From: Atopobiaceae bacterium
Lineage (GTDB): Bacteria > Actinomycetota > Coriobacteriia > Coriobacteriales > Atopobiaceae
NCBI GenBank assembly: GCA_017510785.1
Contig: JAFWMH010000025.1
Span: 1-51,662 of the forward strand
Length of the DNA stretch: 51,662 nt
Reading direction: 5' to 3'
Shown: one piece after another, positions 16,227 to 24,935 of the stretch
Layout of the letters: each line of letters starts with the position of its first letter
Position numbering within the stretch: position 1 is the first letter of the stretch
Made by a program: the position numbers and the translations under genes
The notes under the pieces: generated by a model
What the model saw: the letters and a program-made list of their open reading frames with translations, nothing else
What the model was told of the DNA's origin: nothing
The model's database searches: none

Positions 16227-17810
16227 ATGAACGATACCACCAACACTGAGACAATAGCGACAAGCGAGACAATGGAGCCAACAAAACCGATAGGTTCGGC
16301 AGAGGCAACGACGGCCAAGTCGGCCGTGCCCACCCAAACGGCCCAGCCGAAACCGCGTGTTCGCTTTGCGCCTTCTCCCACCGGCAAGCTGCACGTGGGC
16401 GGCGCGCGCACCGCTATTTATAACTGGGCGTTCGCCCGCGCGACTGGCGGAACCTTCATCTTGCGCATCGACGACACCGACCCCACGCGGTCGACCGAGG
16501 AGAACACCCAAATCATTCTGAGGGCCATGCGCTGGCTTGGTCTGGACTGGGACGAGGGGCCCGAAGTGGGCGGCGACTACGGCCCCTATTTCCAAACCGA
16601 GCGTGTCGACCAATACCGCGAGGCGGCAGAGCGTCTCGTCGCCGAGGGCAAGGCATACTATTGCTTCTGCACCCCCGAGCAGCTCGAGGCCGATCGCGCG
16701 GCAGCGCGGGAGCGTGGCGACTCCTTCCAAGGTTATCAGCGTACTTGTCGCAATCTCGATCCCGCCGAGGCGCAAGCGCGTGTGGACGCGGGCGAGCCGC
16801 ACACCATTCGTATAAAGGTGCCAGACGGACGCGGTGACGTGGTTGTGAAGGACGCCGTGCATGGTGAGGTGGCATTCAATGCGCGCGAGCTTGACGATTT
16901 TATCATATTCAGAACAGACGGCACACCCACCTATAACTTTGCTACCGTTGTCGACGACGCCGCGATGGGCATAACACACATCATCCGCGGCGACGACCAC
17001 CTCTCCAACACGCCGCGACAGGTAATCGTATACGAGGCGCTCGGCGCTCCGGTCCCCATCTTCGCGCACATCTCCATGATTCTGGGTTCCGACGGCAAGA
17101 AGCTCTCGAAGCGCCATGGTGCCACGAGCGTGGAGGAGTATCGCGACCAGGGATACCTCTCGGATGCCTTCGTAAACTACCTCGCGCTTTTGGGATGGGC
17201 ACCCGACGGCGAGAGCACGGTGATTTCGCGCGAGCGCCTTGCCAGCGAGTTCTCGCTCGATCACGTTTCGAAGAACCCCGCCATCATGGACCCCAAGAAG
17301 CTCGACTTCATTAACGCCGAGTATCTTCATGCGATGGACGATGCCACATTTGCGAGCGACGTAATAAAGCCCGAGCTCGCCGCTGCCGGACTCGACGACG
17401 GGACCGCACACGACGATGCCTGGTACGGGCTCGCCGCAAGCGCGTTCAAACCCCGTTGCACCGTTTCACGCGACGTAGCTGCGCAAATGGCATATCTCTA
17501 CACCGCCGATGACGCCCTCGAGTACGACGAGAAGGCCCTCAAGCGCTGGGTGAACAAGCAAGGCGTACCCGAGGCGCTCGCCGCCGCACAAGAGGCACTT
17601 GCGCCCATTAGCTCCGACTCTTGGACTCCCGAGGCCATCGAGGCGGCGCTCGACCCCCTGCCCGCCAATCTGGGCATGGGCAAGGGCAAGGTGTTCCAGC
17701 CCATTCGCGTTGCCTGCGTAGGTGGCTCCGCCTCCCCTGGCATCGGAGAAACCCTCGCACTGCTCGGTCGCGACCACACCCTCGCGCGCATCGCCAACCT
17801 GGCGGGCTGA
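16227..17810 (+). CDS. gltX: Glutamate--tRNA ligase with N-terminal extension
   Basis: The 527-residue class I aminoacyl-tRNA synthetase charges tRNA-Glu. The HIGH-type signature is 'PSPTGKLHVGGARTA' near residues 50-64 and the KMSKS-type signature is 'KKLSKRHG'. Catalytic-core landmarks include 'LRIDDTDPTRS', 'GDDHLSNTPRQ' and the anticodon-binding C-terminal helices. Residues 1-43 are a Thr/Ala/Pro-rich extension not usual in GltX, which normally starts a few residues before 'VRFAPSPTG'. GAGAGGTAACC precedes ATG 16227, supporting that start. The last 14 codons and downstream bases are duplicated at 17835-17877. Two tRNA-Glu genes are in the window; no gatCAB is seen here. Confidence 0.93.
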   Translation: MNDTTNTETIATSETMEPTKPIGSAEATTAKSAVPTQTAQPKPRVRFAPSPTGKLHVGGARTAIYNWAFARATGGTFILRIDDTDPTRSTEENTQIILRAMRWLGLDWDEGPEVGGDYGPYFQTERVDQYREAAERLVAEGKAYYCFCTPEQLEADRAAARERGDSFQGYQRTCRNLDPAEAQARVDAGEPHTIRIKVPDGRGDVVVKDAVHGEVAFNARELDDFIIFRTDGTPTYNFATVVDDAAMGITHIIRGDDHLSNTPRQVIVYEALGAPVPIFAHISMILGSDGKKLSKRHGATSVEEYRDQGYLSDAFVNYLALLGWAPDGESTVISRERLASEFSLDHVSKNPAIMDPKKLDFINAEYLHAMDDATFASDVIKPELAAAGLDDGTAHDDAWYGLAASAFKPRCTVSRDVAAQMAYLYTADDALEYDEKALKRWVNKQGVPEALAAAQEALAPISSDSWTPEAIEAALDPLPANLGMGKGKVFQPIRVACVGGSASPGIGETLALLGRDHTLARIANLAG

Positions 17811-17877
17811 CCGGGCGGGACCCGCGGCCACGTCCTCGCGCGCATCGCCAACCTGGCGGGCTGGCCGGGCGGGACCC
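17781..17877. repeat. 43-bp tandem duplication of the gltX 3' end
   Basis: Bases 17781-17823 (last gltX codons, stop and 13 more bases) reappear at 17835-17877 with one difference, which turns the gltX stop TGA into TGG. The period is 54 bp. Confidence 0.9.
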
Positions 17878-17924
17878 TTTGCCAAGCCTCCCGGATGCCA
17901 GGCCAAACTGGCTTGGAGAAGTAG

Positions 17925-18105
17925 CGCGGCACGACTCTTTGCCGTGCGCAATACTGCACCGGGTCTGCCCTCAAAGACGCCGCGATATCGCATCGCGTGT
18001 CTTTGGCCACGCGCAGCTTCGTGCCGTATCCGCCCTCAGTGGCGCCGCGATGTGGGCATAGCGCGTCTTTGCCCACGCGCGGCGTTGCGCTAGGTCCGCT
18101 CTCTT
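17925..18105. repeat. Three degenerate ~66-bp tandem units
   Basis: Units share CGCGTGTCTTTG(G/C)CCACGCGC, (T)CGTGCCGTATCCGCCCTCA and CGCCGCGAT...GCAT. Each unit contains a small inverted repeat around TCTTTGGCCACGCGC. The block fills the gap after gltX; no gene is visible from 17811 to 18465. Confidence 0.65.
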
Positions 18106-18214
18106 CGAACCCACAGTTGGTTCATCTGCGCAACGTACGCAACGCCGTGCTGGCTCGTCTACTAACACGAGCAATGCTTCATTTGAGTCTCGTAGGCCAT
18201 AAAATCAGGACGAA

Positions 18215-18250
18215 TCGACCGCTAGGAACCTACTCCTAGCGGTCGCTTTC
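18215..18250 (+). terminator. Strong hairpin terminator
   Basis: CGACCGCTAGGA and TCCTAGCGGTCG form a 12-bp perfect stem with an 8-base loop, followed by CTTTCC. It is the likely end of the gltX transcript, 400 bp past the stop. Confidence 0.7.
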
Positions 18251-18465
18251 CTGTTCATTCTCCCAAAATATTCTTTCAACGGCATAATCGTGTAATGTTT
18301 CCATTGTGTTAACTACCCATTGGTTAATTGTTCAGAGACACGCATTTGCAAAAGCGCAGGTAAATAGCCTATGCTTTTGTACATAAGTCACTAGAACTCA
18401 ACCAATGTGTAGTTTACATACCCCTCATAACGCCAAATCTTTCTGAACTCAGATAATTGCGCACA
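18251..18465. other. AT-rich non-coding stretch with an inverted repeat
   Basis: This ~215-bp stretch is clearly more AT-rich than its surroundings and has no open frame of note. AACTACCCATTGGTT (from 18309) and, inverted, AACCAATGTGTAGTT (ending about 18413) form an inverted repeat about 75 bp apart. It could be a promoter or regulatory region or the scar of a mobile element. Confidence 0.4.
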
Positions 18466-18620
18466 ATATGCTCCCCAAGATAGCTCGCAGCCGCAGACGC
18501 ATGCTGCTCGCTACGGCCAGTGCGTCGACACCGGACGGAGTCGCGACCGCCGCCGCGGGCGGGACACTGCGGAGGCCGGTTTTCCGTACGCTTCCATACC
18601 GAGCGTCCAGCGGCGGAGCC
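18466..18620 (+). mobile_element. Partial copy of the ATATGCTCCC element family (copy 3)
   Basis: The left end ATATGCTCCCCAAGATAGC and then CGCAGCCGCAGACGCATG match copies 1 and 2 closely, and a TCCGTACG-type stretch appears further in. No opposite end is found before the YbhN-like gene, so the copy is truncated. Confidence 0.55.
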
Positions 18621-18667
18621 GCCGTCGAACACTGCTGCGGATGGGCCAGGCACGAGTCGCGCGTCGG

Positions 18668-18780
18668 GCGCCTCGCCACGAGCGCGGACGGGCAGCACGT
18701 TCTTCCGGCTGCCAACCATCGTTCGGCAGCGCCTCGCCACGAGCCCGTACGGGTAGCACGTCCTTCGCGGCCGCCAACCC
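18668..18780. repeat. Two ~50-bp direct repeats, 61-bp period
   Basis: GCGCCTCGCCACGAGC(G/C)CG then ACGGG(C/T)AGCACGT(T/C)CTTC and GCCAACC occur at about 18668 and 18729. They lie downstream of the YbhN-like gene. Confidence 0.65.
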
Positions 18781-18815
18781 CTGTCCGAGAGCGCATCGTG
18801 CGCGGCGACGAGACT

Positions 18816-18845
18816 GCGGCCGGGCAGCAAATCCTGCCCGGCCGC
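18816..18845 (-). terminator. Hairpin after the YbhN-like gene
   Basis: GCGGCCGGGCAG and CTGCCCGGCCGC are perfect complements with a 6-base loop, 11 bp past the stop codon on the minus strand. There is no T-run, so intrinsic termination is uncertain. Confidence 0.45.
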
Positions 18846-18855
18846 CGACCTCAGC

Positions 18856-20088
18856 CTACTTCTTCCTGTGCGGCCTAAACGTAACTCCGCCCACGGCACC
18901 CGTAGACTTGTTCTTGCTGCCGGGAAGCCGACGCATGATGCGCTGCACGCGCTGATACAAGCTCATCGAGCGGTTGCGCGACTTCATGCCGAGCAGCGGC
19001 ACCGCCAAAAACGTTGGCCCGAAGAACGTAACCAAACGCCACACGATGAAGCCAGCACTTGCATTCGCCGCACCAAACATTCCGCCGTAGAACATAAAGA
19101 AGCTGCCCTCAGTTCCGCCGGTACCACCAGGCAAAGGAACAGCGGTAGCAACCATCTGAACCATCGAACCAGCCGCCAGGCAATTAAGGAAATCGGCGTT
19201 GATGCCAAAGGCATGCAGCACGAACCACGGAATCATGTAAAAGCTCGCCAGCTGCAGCATGGTAACAAGAAGGGTAAGACCCATCGAGGGAAGGTCCTTC
19301 GCGGCCGTCATAAACGCATCGGAGAACTCCTGAACCTGCACGTTGACCATGTCGTGCCACTTTTCCTTGTTCTTGAGCCACCCGCGCTTCGACGAAAAGC
19401 GAATGAACCCGTTGCCCACGCGCATCACGAACTTAGGACACAAACAAATGATGAACAGGCCCGCAAGCTCCAAAAAGTGCACGCCAAACACGATGACGTT
19501 GATCATCACAATGTCGCCGTACGTGTCGAAAAAGAAGCCAAGCTTTGCCACGAGCATAATCGCCGCAAAAAGCACCACGCCGAACTGGAACATAATGAAG
19601 CGCGTGAACTGTGTGGCAGAGGCCTCGCCCACGTCCAGTCCCGTACGCGTGAGGCGCACGATTTGCGACGGGACGGCACCGGCCATCATGGGAGTTAGGT
19701 TGCCAAAGAATATGCCACTGGCCTCAACGCTTATGAGGTCGCGAATGCCCACCGGCGAGTCGTGGTCGATGTACACTGCAATCGCATACGCCATAACGCC
19801 AAACACGAAATATGAAACGAAGCACAGGCACGCAAGCGCCACCCAGCCAAGATCGACGCTGCCGAGTGCCGCGATGAACTCGATCATCTGCCCGGTAAAG
19901 ATAAGAAACAGCAGATAAGCCACGACCACTATGCCAAGGAAAATAGCACCTCGGGCAGCCTTCGCTTTGTTTTCGGCCTCGTCGTCGTTTCCCATGGACT
20001 TAGCTGTAGGGGCAGAACCCCCAACACCCATCTTGAGCTTAGGGTTGGTGTGTCCCAAAGACTCGTGTTGCCCGGATTGTTTAGGCAT
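18856..20088 (-). CDS. Lysylphosphatidylglycerol synthetase transmembrane-domain protein (YbhN/UPF0104 family)
   Basis: The 410-residue polytopic membrane protein has about eight hydrophobic helices after a charged ~45-residue N-terminal tail. Family landmarks are 'LTPMMAGAVPSQIVRLTRTG', 'FTRFIMFQFGVVL' and 'AVPLPGGTGGTEG', the flippase-like region of MprF without its catalytic domain. Family members are thought to move or sense lipids; the substrate is unknown. The C-terminal tail is strongly basic ('RVQRIMRRLPGSKNK'). GAGGAGCGAC precedes the ATG. It is divergent from the GCS2-type ligase gene at 20220. Confidence 0.85.
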   Translation of the reverse strand: MPKQSGQHESLGHTNPKLKMGVGGSAPTAKSMGNDDEAENKAKAARGAIFLGIVVVAYLLFLIFTGQMIEFIAALGSVDLGWVALACLCFVSYFVFGVMAYAIAVYIDHDSPVGIRDLISVEASGIFFGNLTPMMAGAVPSQIVRLTRTGLDVGEASATQFTRFIMFQFGVVLFAAIMLVAKLGFFFDTYGDIVMINVIVFGVHFLELAGLFIICLCPKFVMRVGNGFIRFSSKRGWLKNKEKWHDMVNVQVQEFSDAFMTAAKDLPSMGLTLLVTMLQLASFYMIPWFVLHAFGINADFLNCLAAGSMVQMVATAVPLPGGTGGTEGSFFMFYGGMFGAANASAGFIVWRLVTFFGPTFLAVPLLGMKSRNRSMSLYQRVQRIMRRLPGSKNKSTGAVGGVTFRPHRKK

Positions 20089-20219
20089 GTCGCTCCTCGT
20101 TCGTTTCGTATGGAGTAAACTTTGCGTTGTTGAAGCATTTTACCTCATGAACATCTACAATATAATGCTCGTGAGTCGCACGCACGCCTATAACACAGAC
20201 GCAAGAGGGGTGGAAGCGC

Positions 20220-21599
20220 ATGCAGCCCGACCAAATCGACCAAAAGCCCGCCGGCTTCGACGAACGCGAAGTCAACTACACCCACAATCACAAGACGTTT
20301 CTCTCCGTACTCAGCGGAGGACGCAGGGCCGACGCCATCGCGCCCGAAACCGGTGAAGTCGGCATTCGTTTGGAACGCATTCTCGTGGATCACGTTCGTC
20401 AGCAGCCCGTCTCGTTCGAAGGCGATACGGGCATCGAGGCGGTGCTCACACGCCTGCACGATCGTCTTTCCGCCTTCGACGAGGAGCATGGCGACGGACA
20501 CCTCACCGGCTTGGTTGGCTCGCTCATCTCCGCGCGAGGCATCATCGTAGGCGTGCGCGTAACGCTCGGTGCCGGCGGACAAATCGTTTACGAAGTTGGC
20601 CCATGCACCCACCTTGCGGAGATTCTGCAAGCCATCGAGCACCTCGATCGTCAGCTTCACGTGACGACCCATGGCATGGGTTGCGACTACGACCTCGTAG
20701 CCGAGGGATACAACCCCTTCGTGCAGGCTCCACTGGACGTGGCGCTCGTACCGCGCACGCGCTACACGCTGCTCAACGCCTATTTGGCCCAAACTGGCCG
20801 TTACGCACGCGACATGATGCGTTGCTGCTGCGCCACGCAAATTTCGCTCGACTATGCCCGCGGCCGCAGTGGCATTGACGCGTATCGCATCGCCGTGGCA
20901 CTCTCCCCCATCTTCATGTTCCTCACCGACAACGTTCGCAGCTTCAGGTTTTCGGGCGCCCGGCGATGCCCTCGCATGACGCGCTCGCTGGTATGGGAAG
21001 AGGTCGATCCGGCGCGTTGCGGCGTGGTGCCCGGAACCTTCGCGGAGGGCTTCAACACCACAACGTACCTCAATTGGCTGGAAAGCCTTCGCCCCATACT
21101 CTTTACCGATTCCCTTGGCCACACCACATCCACCGGCAAGCGCACGCTGCGCGAGGTGATGGGCGATCGCGTGTTTACCGGTTCCGAGGCACTTGGCCTC
21201 TTCACGACGGTTTATCCCAACGTGCGTCTTGGCAGGCGCATGGAGCTTTTGCAGGCCGATTCGCTTCGCCCGCGCATGGCGGTGGGCTACGCCGCCTTCG
21301 TTAAGGGCATCTTCTGCAACCCGCTCGCACTGGACTCTGCTGCCGACCTCATCGGGCAAGTTACCGACGAAGATGTCTCGCTTGCGTCGTACGAGCTGCG
21401 TGTGCGCGGCTGGGACGCCATTATCTACGGACGACCTACCTCGCAAATTGTCTCCGCGCTCATCACAATCGCCCGCAACGGAATTGGCAATACGGAAGAG
21501 CTCGCGCTCCTCAACGTTATTGCCGAGCTGTGGGACTTCACCATGGTTCCGCGGGATGCGTATGTTCACCAGGAGGAAAAGGCAGCCCGTGGCTGGTAA
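20220..21599 (+). CDS. Glutamate-cysteine ligase family protein (GCS2-like)
   Basis: The 459-residue protein carries the GCS2 carboxylate-amine ligase signature: 'GIRLERILVDHV' (matching the family's 'GxExE' start), 'HGDGHLTGLVGSLISARG', 'VRVTLGAGGQIVYEVGPCTHL', 'RYTLLNAYLAQTGRYARDMM', and a conserved Arg-rich C-terminal half. Such enzymes join glutamate to an amino acid, classically cysteine, to make gamma-glutamylcysteine. The first motif has Arg where a Glu is common, so the substrate may differ. AGAGGGGTGGAAGCGC precedes the ATG. It overlaps tcdA by 11 bp, so the two are probably co-translated. Confidence 0.75.
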   Translation: MQPDQIDQKPAGFDEREVNYTHNHKTFLSVLSGGRRADAIAPETGEVGIRLERILVDHVRQQPVSFEGDTGIEAVLTRLHDRLSAFDEEHGDGHLTGLVGSLISARGIIVGVRVTLGAGGQIVYEVGPCTHLAEILQAIEHLDRQLHVTTHGMGCDYDLVAEGYNPFVQAPLDVALVPRTRYTLLNAYLAQTGRYARDMMRCCCATQISLDYARGRSGIDAYRIAVALSPIFMFLTDNVRSFRFSGARRCPRMTRSLVWEEVDPARCGVVPGTFAEGFNTTTYLNWLESLRPILFTDSLGHTTSTGKRTLREVMGDRVFTGSEALGLFTTVYPNVRLGRRMELLQADSLRPRMAVGYAAFVKGIFCNPLALDSAADLIGQVTDEDVSLASYELRVRGWDAIIYGRPTSQIVSALITIARNGIGNTEELALLNVIAELWDFTMVPRDAYVHQEEKAARGW

Positions 21600-22368
21600 G
21601 CAGACAAACTCACACCAAGGCGCTGCCGCTCCGCTAAAGCCCTTCGCCCGCACTCAGCTCTTGCTGGGCAAGGAAGCCATGGAGCGGCTCGAAGCTACCC
21701 GGGTCATCGTGTTCGGACTAGGAGGAGTGGGAGGAAACGCGGTTGAGGCGCTCGCGCGTGCCGGCATCGGCCACATCGATGTGGTAGACAACGACGACGT
21801 GAGCCTCACCAACGTCAACCGTCAGCTCATCGCCACACGCGACGTCGTTGGCAGGGCCAAGACGGACGTAATGGCAGAGCGCATACGGCAGATAAACCCC
21901 GAGTGCGAGGTCACCGCGCATCAGTGCTTCTTTTTGCCGAGCACGTCCGAGTCGTTCGACTTCTCCGCATACGACTACGTGCTTGACGCGGTGGATACGC
22001 TTACCGCAAAGCTCGAACTCGTGCGCTGTGCCAAACAAGCGGGTACGCCCGTCATCTCGTGCATGGGTACCGCCAACAAGCTCGATCCAAGCCTTTTGTG
22101 CGTGGCCGACATCTCCAAGACGAGCATTTGTCCGTTTGCGCGCGTCATGCGCAAGGAAGCACGCAAACGCGGGCTTGGGCATTTCCCCGTCGTCTTTTCC
22201 ACCGAGCCGGCCCTCACGCCAATAATGGACGACGAAACCTACGAACCCATACCCGAAGGGTCTAGCCGCCGAAGCCTTCCGGGCTCCACGCCCTTCGTGC
22301 CGCCCGCAGCCGGCATCCTGATGGCGTCCTACGTCGTGCGCGACCTTCTTGGCATGCTGCCTCGTTAA
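21589..22368 (+). CDS. tcdA: tRNA threonylcarbamoyladenosine dehydratase
   Basis: The 259-residue ThiF/MoeB/E1-like protein has the ATP-binding 'VIVFGLGGVGGNAVEALARAG', 'VDNDDVSLTNVNRQLIA', the conserved 'DAVDTLTAKLELV' and a Cys-containing 'PVISCMGTANKLDP'. TcdA cyclises t6A37 in tRNA to ct6A. The GTG start at 21589 is chosen because AGGAGG lies at 21571-21576 and homology begins soon after; an ATG at 21562 is an alternative. The C-terminus includes the family's 'GILMASYVVRDLLG'. Confidence 0.9.
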   Translation: MAGKQTNSHQGAAAPLKPFARTQLLLGKEAMERLEATRVIVFGLGGVGGNAVEALARAGIGHIDVVDNDDVSLTNVNRQLIATRDVVGRAKTDVMAERIRQINPECEVTAHQCFFLPSTSESFDFSAYDYVLDAVDTLTAKLELVRCAKQAGTPVISCMGTANKLDPSLLCVADISKTSICPFARVMRKEARKRGLGHFPVVFSTEPALTPIMDDETYEPIPEGSSRRSLPGSTPFVPPAAGILMASYVVRDLLGMLPR

Positions 22369-22375
22369 CGCCCGT

Positions 22376-22549
22376 CCTGTCGCACGCGAAGCCCGTCCTG
22401 GCGCACTCGACTTTTGCGAGCTACGTGGTTCATGATGCTCGACGAGCCGGCGCCAACACCCGTCCTGTTTCACGCAGCCATTGCGAGGAGCACAGCCTTT
22501 AGGAGGAGCCCAACCGTTGCGAGGAGCGCAGACATTGCGAGCGCAGCCG
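22376..22549. repeat. Degenerate short tandem repeats between convergent genes
   Basis: CCCGTCCTG occurs three times in about 85 bp (22372-22466), followed by about five units of (T)TGCGAGGAGC(G/A)CAG(A/C)C, period near 20 bp. No gene is seen. The last unit runs into the 3' end of the diguanylate cyclase gene. Confidence 0.6.
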
Positions 22550-23668
22550 TTACGAGGAGATGGCCTGGAACTCCTCACCGCGCGTACCGCCCTTCGTCGA
22601 GCGCTTCACGTCGTACAGGTTCGAGTCGGCAATGTGCATCATGGCACGAAGGTCGTCTTCCGACTTCGCGAACCCCGAGCAATAGCCCACGCTCGAGGTG
22701 GGCAGCGCCTCAATTTTGCACTCCGCGCGCATATTTGTTGCAAAGTTTATTCTCATGAGGGCCACACGTTGGCGAAACTCCGCCAAGCTCTTGCAGCTAT
22801 GCGAGATTATAAGAAACTCGTCGCCCCCATACCTATAGCAATTGTCATGCCCAAACGCGGATTCTATGCCACGTCCAAACGCCTTGAGCACATGATCGCC
22901 CTCTACATGGCCATAGGTGTCGTTAACGCCCTTGAAGTTATCGATGTCGCACATCACAACAAAGAGGTCACGATTCACCAGCTTGGGATAATCCCCTCGC
23001 AGCGATCGGCGGTTGCGCAACCCCGTAAGCTCATCGAGCTCCGAAGCATCGTGCAACCGCTGCTCGTGGGTCGCACCGTTCCTGCACTCTTGGTAGCGCA
23101 GCATGGAAACGAAGCACACAATAATCCATCCCACCCAATAGTGAAACACGGTGTTGCCCGAAAACGTCGCAGAGAAGTTCGAAAGCAGGAAGAACACTGT
23201 AAACGCGATGCTGTTGACGAGAAGAGACCCCACCGGTGGCATCACGAACACGCAGGTGCATGCCACACTGCAAAATATGAATGTGAGTGGCGGCTCGCCG
23301 TACAGCGCGTCAATCCACGAGTTAAAAACCCCGTAGCTCATGGCGAACACAATGTACGCGGCGACCGGCAGTTCCACCTCGCTAGTTCGCCCCTGCTTTG
23401 TGGCGCGCTGCGCCTTCCACGTGAGGAGAAGCGAAACCACAATGAAGGCGATTTGCGTAATGCCGTGTGTGCGGTTGAGGCGATTCGTAACGGCATCGTA
23501 CATGCCCTTGTGCAACATGGTATTCACGAGCAGCAGCAACTCGATGCACGCCACTGCCACACCCGCATACACAGCCAAATTGGCATTGGTCCTTTGCATG
23601 TAGGCTATGAAATACGGACTCAACTCGTCCAAACCCAAGAACCGTTTTATTCTTTGTGAAAGCGCCAT
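22550..23668 (-). CDS. Membrane-bound diguanylate cyclase (GGDEF)
   Basis: The protein has 372 residues with six or so transmembrane helices in residues ~30-195, followed by a GGDEF domain: 'DELTGLRNRRSL', 'FVVMCDIDNFKGVNDTYGH' and the signature 'CYRYGGDEFLII'. The intact GGDEF motif predicts synthesis of cyclic di-GMP from two GTP. No RxxD inhibitory site is evident before the motif. ATG 23668 is chosen for the GAGGTGTGT preceding it; an in-frame GTG at 23686 is possible. No EAL or PilZ partner is in the window. Confidence 0.88.
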   Translation of the reverse strand: MALSQRIKRFLGLDELSPYFIAYMQRTNANLAVYAGVAVACIELLLLVNTMLHKGMYDAVTNRLNRTHGITQIAFIVVSLLLTWKAQRATKQGRTSEVELPVAAYIVFAMSYGVFNSWIDALYGEPPLTFIFCSVACTCVFVMPPVGSLLVNSIAFTVFFLLSNFSATFSGNTVFHYWVGWIIVCFVSMLRYQECRNGATHEQRLHDASELDELTGLRNRRSLRGDYPKLVNRDLFVVMCDIDNFKGVNDTYGHVEGDHVLKAFGRGIESAFGHDNCYRYGGDEFLIISHSCKSLAEFRQRVALMRINFATNMRAECKIEALPTSSVGYCSGFAKSEDDLRAMMHIADSNLYDVKRSTKGGTRGEEFQAISS

Positions 23669-23759
23669 ACACACCTCAACTGACACCGAGCCAACACGGG
23701 CAGCTGCATGCCTTAGGATCTATGCCCGAGCCACGCAGCTGCCTGGGCAGGCATACCCG

Positions 23760-24716
23760 CTACACAAAGCGATACGAGACGTCGCGCCTGCCCCATTCGT
23801 CAGAATCGTCGAAGCCGAATTCCTCGTATACGCCAGGATTAATAATAATCCCGGTATCGCCCGCATTGTAGCGACCACAGTCGACCACCTGAGCCGTCAC
23901 GGTAACGTCGCCGTACTGGATTTCGACGTAATCGCCAAAGTGCGCGTGAGGGTACGACGACATGTCAAGCCCAACCTGAGCCGCTTCGTCGTCCCAGTCG
24001 ATGTCGGACGCCGAGATATTGCCCGTCGTGGTCCACTCCGTGGCACATGCCTCGCCCTCAATCCAACCATCCGAAGACGAGTAGGTAGGCGTGGTGCTCG
24101 CGGAGTACCTTGCGCCCGAGCCAGAGCCCGAAGAGCCCGATCCGCCCTCGCCCGAGGCCGTTTCGTCGCTCGATCCCGAACCACCGTTTGCGCTCGCGCT
24201 TCCCTCAGAGCCTCCGTCGCCTTCCGACGACCCGTCGCCTGCCGAGGTATCGTCGCCGTACAAGTAGGCATTGCCCATCCTTGCCGAGCCGTTGCCCGAC
24301 GAACCCGAGCCGGAGGACTCGCCATCCGTCGCAGAGCCTGCAGTGCCCGAGGCGCCCGAAGTACCCGAGCCCGACGAGTTCGAGGAACCGTTCTTGTTGG
24401 AGCCCGACCCCTCACCATCCTTCTTTGTGGAGTCTTTTGCCGACGTGCTCGACGAGCTGCTCGTCGAGTTGTTCGAACCGGTTGCGTCGTTTCCCGCCGA
24501 CCCGTTCGTGCTTGTCGCAGAATCGGAGCCTTTGTCGGAAACAACTTCGGTTTGGGTGGACTGACTGTTGTTATTCGTGCCCGCACCGTTGTCTCGAACG
24601 TTTACGAACACGATTGCCGCCACGGCAACGGCCAACAACGCCACCGAGATGCCAATGACGACACCCGGGCGGACTGTACGCTCTTCCTCTGCAAATCTTC
24701 TACCGTGCTGAGCCAT
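23760..24716 (-). CDS. Membrane-anchored Ser/Gly-rich protein with C-terminal double-psi beta-barrel-like domain
   Basis: The protein has 318 residues. A short cytosolic N-terminus and one transmembrane helix (about 19-40, 'VVIGISVALLAVAVAAIVF') precede a ~150-residue low-complexity stalk of Ser, Gly, Asn, Thr and Asp. The last ~90 residues form a compact domain containing 'ATEWTTTGNISASDIDW', 'FGDYVEIQYGDVTVTAQVVDCG' and 'IIINPGVYEEFGF'. That order resembles RlpA/expansin-like barrels, which bind or cut peptidoglycan. The assignment is structural analogy, not a firm motif. GGAGGTGTTGCAT precedes the ATG. Confidence 0.75.
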   Translation of the reverse strand: MAQHGRRFAEEERTVRPGVVIGISVALLAVAVAAIVFVNVRDNGAGTNNNSQSTQTEVVSDKGSDSATSTNGSAGNDATGSNNSTSSSSSTSAKDSTKKDGEGSGSNKNGSSNSSGSGTSGASGTAGSATDGESSGSGSSGNGSARMGNAYLYGDDTSAGDGSSEGDGGSEGSASANGGSGSSDETASGEGGSGSSGSGSGARYSASTTPTYSSSDGWIEGEACATEWTTTGNISASDIDWDDEAAQVGLDMSSYPHAHFGDYVEIQYGDVTVTAQVVDCGRYNAGDTGIIINPGVYEEFGFDDSDEWGRRDVSYRFV

Positions 24717-24935
24717 ATGCAACACCTCCTACAATCATTAAACCCAATGGTAGCGTATCTTTTCACCTCGTGCGCCAATTTCAACGAATCCTTCTTGCCA
24801 TTCGGTTGCCATGCGCCTGCCGCGCTTGAAACAAAACCCTCACTCGCGGAAAACTTGTTGCGAAACGGCGATGCGTCACCATGCCGCATGGTTTTTTGGT
24901 GATAATGGAGCAAGCATACACACGGAGGAGGGACC

